A DNA stretch of 64,000 nt from Paraescarpia echinospica (lineage: Eukaryota > Annelida > Polychaeta > Sabellida > Siboglinidae), in NCBI GenBank assembly GCA_020002185.1, contig CM034538.1, positions 2,584,270 to 2,648,269 on the forward strand. The letters run 5' to 3'. Shown piece after piece: positions 59,193-64,000 of this stretch (position 1 is its first letter; every line of letters begins with the position of its first letter). Made by a program: the position numbers and the translations under genes. Below the pieces are notes generated by a model that was not told where the DNA came from, did not search any database, and saw only the letters and a list, made by a program, of their open reading frames with translations.

Positions 59193-59633
59193 GGCCCTTC
59201 TGAATGTTATCCGCTAGATGGCAGCACTACTATACTCATGAATTGGAGCACAGATTAAAACGTCATCAATTTATGAAGTTATATATGACGTATTGTCAGG
59301 ATTTGCCGTGCTAAAAGAACAAATATTTTCTCATCGACACCGAAACCTCTTAGTCTGTGGAGAAAGTACAACCGCTGGTGGACTTTGGAGCACACACTGT
59401 GAACATGGACATTCCACCTAAGTTTGTTATTAAGATGGACACCAGGCTAGGTATTTGTATGTATGTACTGATGTCAGAATCAACAATGTAACAGACCAAG
59501 AATAGCCGAGTCATCAGATAATTTGATTATGTAGTTGTTAGTACCGCTGCTGGTACGGTCACTTGTATACAGAGTGTACAAAATCGGCGAACTGACACAA
59601 CCTTTTTATAATTATTAGTCTCGCTTGCCTTAA

Positions 59634-61680
59634 AGGAAATAAAAATAACGCATTAGCTAAAATCCTTTTTCCATGTGTACACAAAGTTTAACATTGTATG
59701 TAACATTTGACAACATTAAACAAATACAGAAAAATACATTTGAAGCATAAATTCGATTTTAAGCCCGTCTGTGAAGCGATTCCTGCGGAAAATGAAATTT
59801 TAAAGGGAATAAAAACATCTATGGCTTGAATTCATGTTAAATTACATCCTGCTATCTATTTCCATGTCCACCAAGCCAAACACAATAACAAAAATCAATG
59901 AATTAGAAATTTCACATTTAATGCTGTACATCCGGACATTTTCGAATATGCATATTTTTGGCGCGCTTTTCGGGATGCCGAGATGTGACGTCACTTATGA
60001 CCCACACTTGCATCAGGCCGACCCTTTCCATGCATTCAGAGCATGTTTACAAGTATAGCTTTTGGGTCGAAACGAGCGTCAGAATGAGTTATTGTGCAAT
60101 ATTCCGATGAAGTACAAACACTAGTCATCATAGACGAACAAGCAGTTATCTTACCGTTCCTCATGAATCGAATTTTATTCAAAACAATGAATGCGAATGT
60201 GCCTACAAGTCGACTAGGTTTCGCCGAGCTTGGGCTCGTTTTCAGAATAATTATATCGAATGCAACCAACGAGAGATAATCTACACCAATAAACATACAT
60301 AGCAAACATATATCGTATCCAGCTACAGAAAGTAACGTGTATAATCTCATAATATCACTAGAATATCGATGTATGAAGGAGTTGTTCAATTTATCATAAC
60401 TTAAATCAGTCAGTGAATTTCTGTCGGACCTGCTATCTCAGTTAGTAAAGGCATTGGTTCCTGAGCATTTATTTTGCAATCGGGTGACGCTGGTTCAAAC
60501 CCCACACCAAACCGTTGATTTTTTTACACTTTTTGGTTTATGTTTTCTCGAAGTAATATAAACCAAATCATTTTTATACTATGATGCACTGCTTGTAAAT
60601 ATTTTGGTAGTAATTATTTATTCGCCACAAAAATGAAAATATGGTAATTATAATGTTTCAAAATTTTATTAATCCAGACAGATCACCAATTGTTTTCACA
60701 TATATAATTACAATGTATTACCGTACAATATATATACAATTAATAAATTATATATCCATTACATTATATTTGTTTGGATGAATAAAATTTAGAAAAATCG
60801 TGATATAATTCCCATATTTTCATTTTTGTGGCGAATAAATAATTACTACCAAAATATTTATAAACAGTGCATCATAGTATAAAAATGATTTGGTTTATAT
60901 TACTTCGTGAAAACATAAAACAAAAAAAGTGTTAAAAAAATAAATGGTTTGGTGTGGGGTTTGAACCGGCGTCGCCCGATTGCAAAATAAACGCTAAGGA
61001 ACCAACGCCTTTACCAACCGAGCTAACAATTTAAGACCGATAGAAATTCACTGACTGATTTAAGTTGTTATGATAAATTGAACAACTCCTTCATACATCG
61101 ATATTTTAGTGATATTATGAGATTATACACGTTACTTTCTGTAGCTGGATACGATATATGTTTGCTATGTATGTTTATTGGTGTAGATTATCTCTCGTTG
61201 GTTGCATTCGATATAATTATTCTGAAAACGAGCCCAAGCTCGGCGAAACCTAGTCGACTTGTAGGCACATTCGCATTCATTGTTTTGAATAAAATTCGAT
61301 TCATGTGGAACGGTAAGATAACTGCTTGTTCCTCTATGATGACTACTATAGTGTTTGTATTTCATCGGAATATTGCACAATAACTAATTCTGACGCTCGT
61401 TTCAACCCAAAAGCTATACTTGTAAACATGCTCTGAATGCATGGGAAGGGTCGGCCTGATGCGAGTGTGGGTCACAAGTGACGTCCCGATACCACGTGAT
61501 CGCCTAGCTCATTAAATTTTATTTTCCGCGGGAATCGCTACACAGACGGGTTTAAAATCGAATTTATGCTACAAATGTATTTTTCTGTATTTTTTGTGTG
61601 TTATCAAATGTTACATACAAGGTTAAACTGTGTGTACACATGGAAAAAGGATTTTAGCTAATGCCTTATTTTTATTTCCT
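59634..61680. mobile_element. Fold-back element copy B (TTAA-flanked)
   Basis: The left end AGGAAATAAAAATAACGC follows TTAA at 59630-59633. The right end is the reverse complement (GCCTTATTTTTATTTCCT), followed by TTAA at 61681-61684. The arms (about 59634-60640 and 60790-61680) pair over most of their length. The left arm contains an extra internal end, TTAA then AGGGAATAAAAACATC at 59800-59818, so another element's end is nested there. tRNA-like A/B box segments occur at 60425-60515 (plus) and 60950-61035 (minus). Confidence 0.85.
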
Positions 61681-61684
61681 TTAA

Positions 61685-62986
61685 ATCAGTCAGAGAGTTT
61701 CCGTTGGTCCCGCTAGCTAAGTGGGTAGGCGCTATGGTTACTTGTCGTTTATTTTACGATCGGGCGACGCCGGTTCAATCCTGACAGCATGCAAACCTTT
61801 GATTTTCTATACACTTTTTGTTTGTTTTCACGAAGTAATATAAACAAAATCATTTTATACTATAATGCACTGTTTGTAAATAATTTTTATTTTTGTAGTA
61901 ACTATTTATTCGCCACAAAAATGAAAATATGGGAATTATATAACGATGTTTCTAAATTTTATTTATCCAAACAAATATAATGTAATGGATATATAATTTA
62001 TTAATTGTAAATATATTGTACAGTAATATATTGTAATTATATATGTGAAAACAGATTGAGATCTGTCTGGATAAATACAATTTAGAAACATCGTTATATA
62101 TAATTACCATATTTTCATTTTTTGTGGCGAATAAATAATTACTACAAAAATAAAAAAAATATTTACAAAGAGTGCATTATAGTATAAGTTGATTTTGTTT
62201 ATATTACTTCGTGAAAACATAAACAAAAAAGTGTATAGAAAATCAAAGGTTTGCATGCTGTCAGGATTGAACCGGCGTCGCTCGATTGTAAAATAAACGA
62301 GAAGTAACCATAACGCCTACCCACTGAGCTAGCGGGACCAACGGAAACTCTGTGACTGATTTAAGTTGTTATGATAACTTGTACAACTCCGTCATATATC
62401 GATATTCTAGTGATATTATGAGATTATACACGTTACTTTATGTAGCTGGATACAATATATGTTTGCTATGTATGTTTATTGGTGTAGATTATTTCCCGTT
62501 GGTTGCATCCGATATAATTATCGAAGTGGCTAGCGCTCCGGATCCGTAAGCGTAATTTCTCACCCAAGCTCGGCGAAACCTAGTCGACTTGTTGTAGGCA
62601 CATTCGCATTCGTTGTTTTGAATAAAATTCGATTCATGTGGAACGGTAAGATAACTGCTTGTTCCTCTATGATGACTAGTGTTTGTATTACGTCGGAATA
62701 TTGCATAATAACTCGTTCTGACGCTCGTTTCGACCCAAAAGCTATACTTGTAAACATGCTCTGAATGCATGAAAAGGGTCGGCCTGATGCGAGTTTGAGT
62801 CATAAGTGACGTCACATCTCGGCATCCCGAAAAGCGCGCCAAAAATATGCATATTCAAAAATGTCCGGATGCACAGCATAAAATGTGGAATTTCTAATTC
62901 ATTGAATTTTTTTGCTTGGTGGACGTGGAAATAGATAGCAGGATGTAATATAACATGAATTCGAGCAATATATGTTTTTATTCCCT
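61685..62986. mobile_element. Fold-back element copy C
   Basis: Starts within the inner part of an arm (tRNA-like segment at 61700-61790), passes the centre near 62020-62060 and continues through the whole right arm, ending TTTTTATTCCCT before TTAA (62987-62990). The inverted tRNA-like segment is at 62262-62345. The outer left arm is missing, as if copy C shares copy B's right arm. An unusual GTGGCTAGCGCTCCGGATCC stretch interrupts the arm at 62524-62545. Confidence 0.8.
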
Positions 62987-63224
62987 TTAACCGACTCTCG
63001 CCTAGCTGCTTGACTTCGTCAGGAAGATAGTCTGGGTCAGAATCGCGTTTTGACTGCTCACTGCCAGTTAGCACGTACGTCTATCCCCCAGTATGTTTAT
63101 ATTATATTATGTATGTTTTCGATAATGAAATGAAATTACGAAATAATGCCCGACATAGTACTATACAAAATAAAATGAATCTTAAACTAAATGAACACAA
63201 ACAAAAGTTTCGAGTACTCTGCGG

Positions 63225-63302
63225 GATTTGAACTGAGAACCCTAAAAATAGCTACTCGACACGCTACCGACTTAGCCACCGAGATCAGCGACTACATATA
63301 AT
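63225..63302 (-). other. tRNA-like segment (pol III A/B boxes)
   Basis: The minus strand shows GGTGGCTAAGTCGGTAGCG (A box) and CAGTTCAAATCCC (B box), about 45 bp apart. The T stem and acceptor stem do not pair, so a functional tRNA is unlikely; a SINE head or decayed tRNA fits better. Confidence 0.45.
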
Positions 63303-64000
63303 AATAATAATAGTAATTTACAGCATTTCTCTGCGCCATAAATATGGCAGTTACTACCATTCAGAGGCGCATTATAATCCTAAAAACATGGCATGTAGCT
63401 ATTAAGATTATAAAATAAAATATATAAATAAATAAGTAAATAGATGAGGATAATAATAATAAAATACTAATACCAATTAAAACGACAAATTAAGAGAGAA
63501 TAATAATAAATAATAATAGTTAAAGGTAGATATTAAAAAGTCCAGAGTTCGCCACTGTCTACACATATAATTTAAAGAGAAAAAGCACGTTTAAAAAGAC
63601 CTGTCTTCAGTTGCTTCTTGAACACGGTCAGGCAGTCTGTAGCATGCATGGCAAGGGGCAGATTGTTCCAGAGGCGTGGGCGTGGCGTGGCGTGGCGCGG
63701 CGCGTGAAAAAGCTTTGTCACCTTGAGTACAAAGCTTGCAGCGCGGGACCTCGAGCAGGTGAGCGTCGGCGGAGCGTAACGTGGGAGTGGGCTGGTGTCG
63801 AGTTAGCAGGTCCGCCAGGTATGACGCAGTCATGCCGTGCAAACTGCGGAACGTAAGCAGGAGTAGTTTGTACTCGATGCGCTGTTTAATCAGCAACCAA
63901 TGAAGCGCATTTAGAGCAGGAGTGGTGTAGTCGTGCTTCTTAGTTCTGGTTATGAGACGGGCTGCAGCATTTTGCACTATCTGGAGTCTGGTGAGGAGAT
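63303..64000 (-). mobile_element. CR1/L2-like LINE 3' end, antisense, runs off right edge
   Basis: The minus-strand ORF 63977-63591 carries MQNAAARLITRTKKHDYTTP, ALNALHWLLIKQRIEYKLLL and LRSADAHLLEVPRCKLCTQG, the standard C-terminal blocks of L2/CR1 LINEs. The RLWNxLP block is destroyed by a GCGTGGCGTGGC expansion at 63675-63702. The (TAA)n run at 63298-63315 may be the simple-repeat tail. Confidence 0.85.

Overview
This is nuclear DNA from an animal. It holds split genes with canonical GT..AG introns, is AT-rich overall, and is crowded with non-LTR retrotransposons of several clades, hAT-type DNA transposon remains, TTAA- and TA-flanked inverted-repeat elements and long minisatellites. I see no bacterial operons, CRISPR array or rRNA. 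The repeat mix and the gene structures suit a marine invertebrate such as a mollusc, another lophotrochozoan or an invertebrate deuterostome. The phylum cannot be fixed from the sequence alone.

Four host loci can be supported. (1) ZFAND3 (plus strand, 24683-42698) is an A20/AN1 zinc-finger protein. Six coding exons reconstruct in consistent phases to a 201-residue product. (2) FKBP2 (minus strand, 50507-44798) is a secreted, ER-retained peptidyl-prolyl isomerase. Four coding exons reconstruct to 145 residues ending in KDEL. The two genes converge tail to tail with about 2.1 kb between their stop codons. (3) An unrecognised minus-strand gene starts at 2510, has two visible exons and runs off the left edge. 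(4) A second unrecognised minus-strand gene lies at 16149-14151, with its last three exons well supported.

Layout. 1-1330 is a LINE 3' half. 1508-2640 holds the first exons and probable promoter of gene 3. 3649-6390 holds LINE fragments in both orientations. 7140-12500 is a hAT-rich block with a LINE inserted in it. 14150-16150 is gene 4. 17797-19470 is a 1.7 kb minisatellite abutting a LINE fragment. 20464-22646 holds an antisense LINE end and a fold-back element. 24683-42698 is ZFAND3, whose introns contain LINEs, a hAT-like frame, one 3.3 kb AGTCC-type repeat, a 1.27 kb TA-flanked DNA element and four minisatellites. 44588-50507 is FKBP2, with a second AGTCC repeat in its last intron. 50648-53523 is a third AGTCC repeat directly upstream of FKBP2. 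57480-58690 is another LINE. 59634-62986 is a pair of large fold-back elements. 63300-64000 is an antisense LINE end.

The host genes do not form a pathway. The strongest unexplained patterns are three: the family of TTAA-flanked fold-back elements whose arms carry tRNA-like A/B boxes; the minisatellites placed just upstream of the 3' splice sites of ZFAND3 introns 1-4; and a clean TA-flanked transposon insertion that splits one of those minisatellites.
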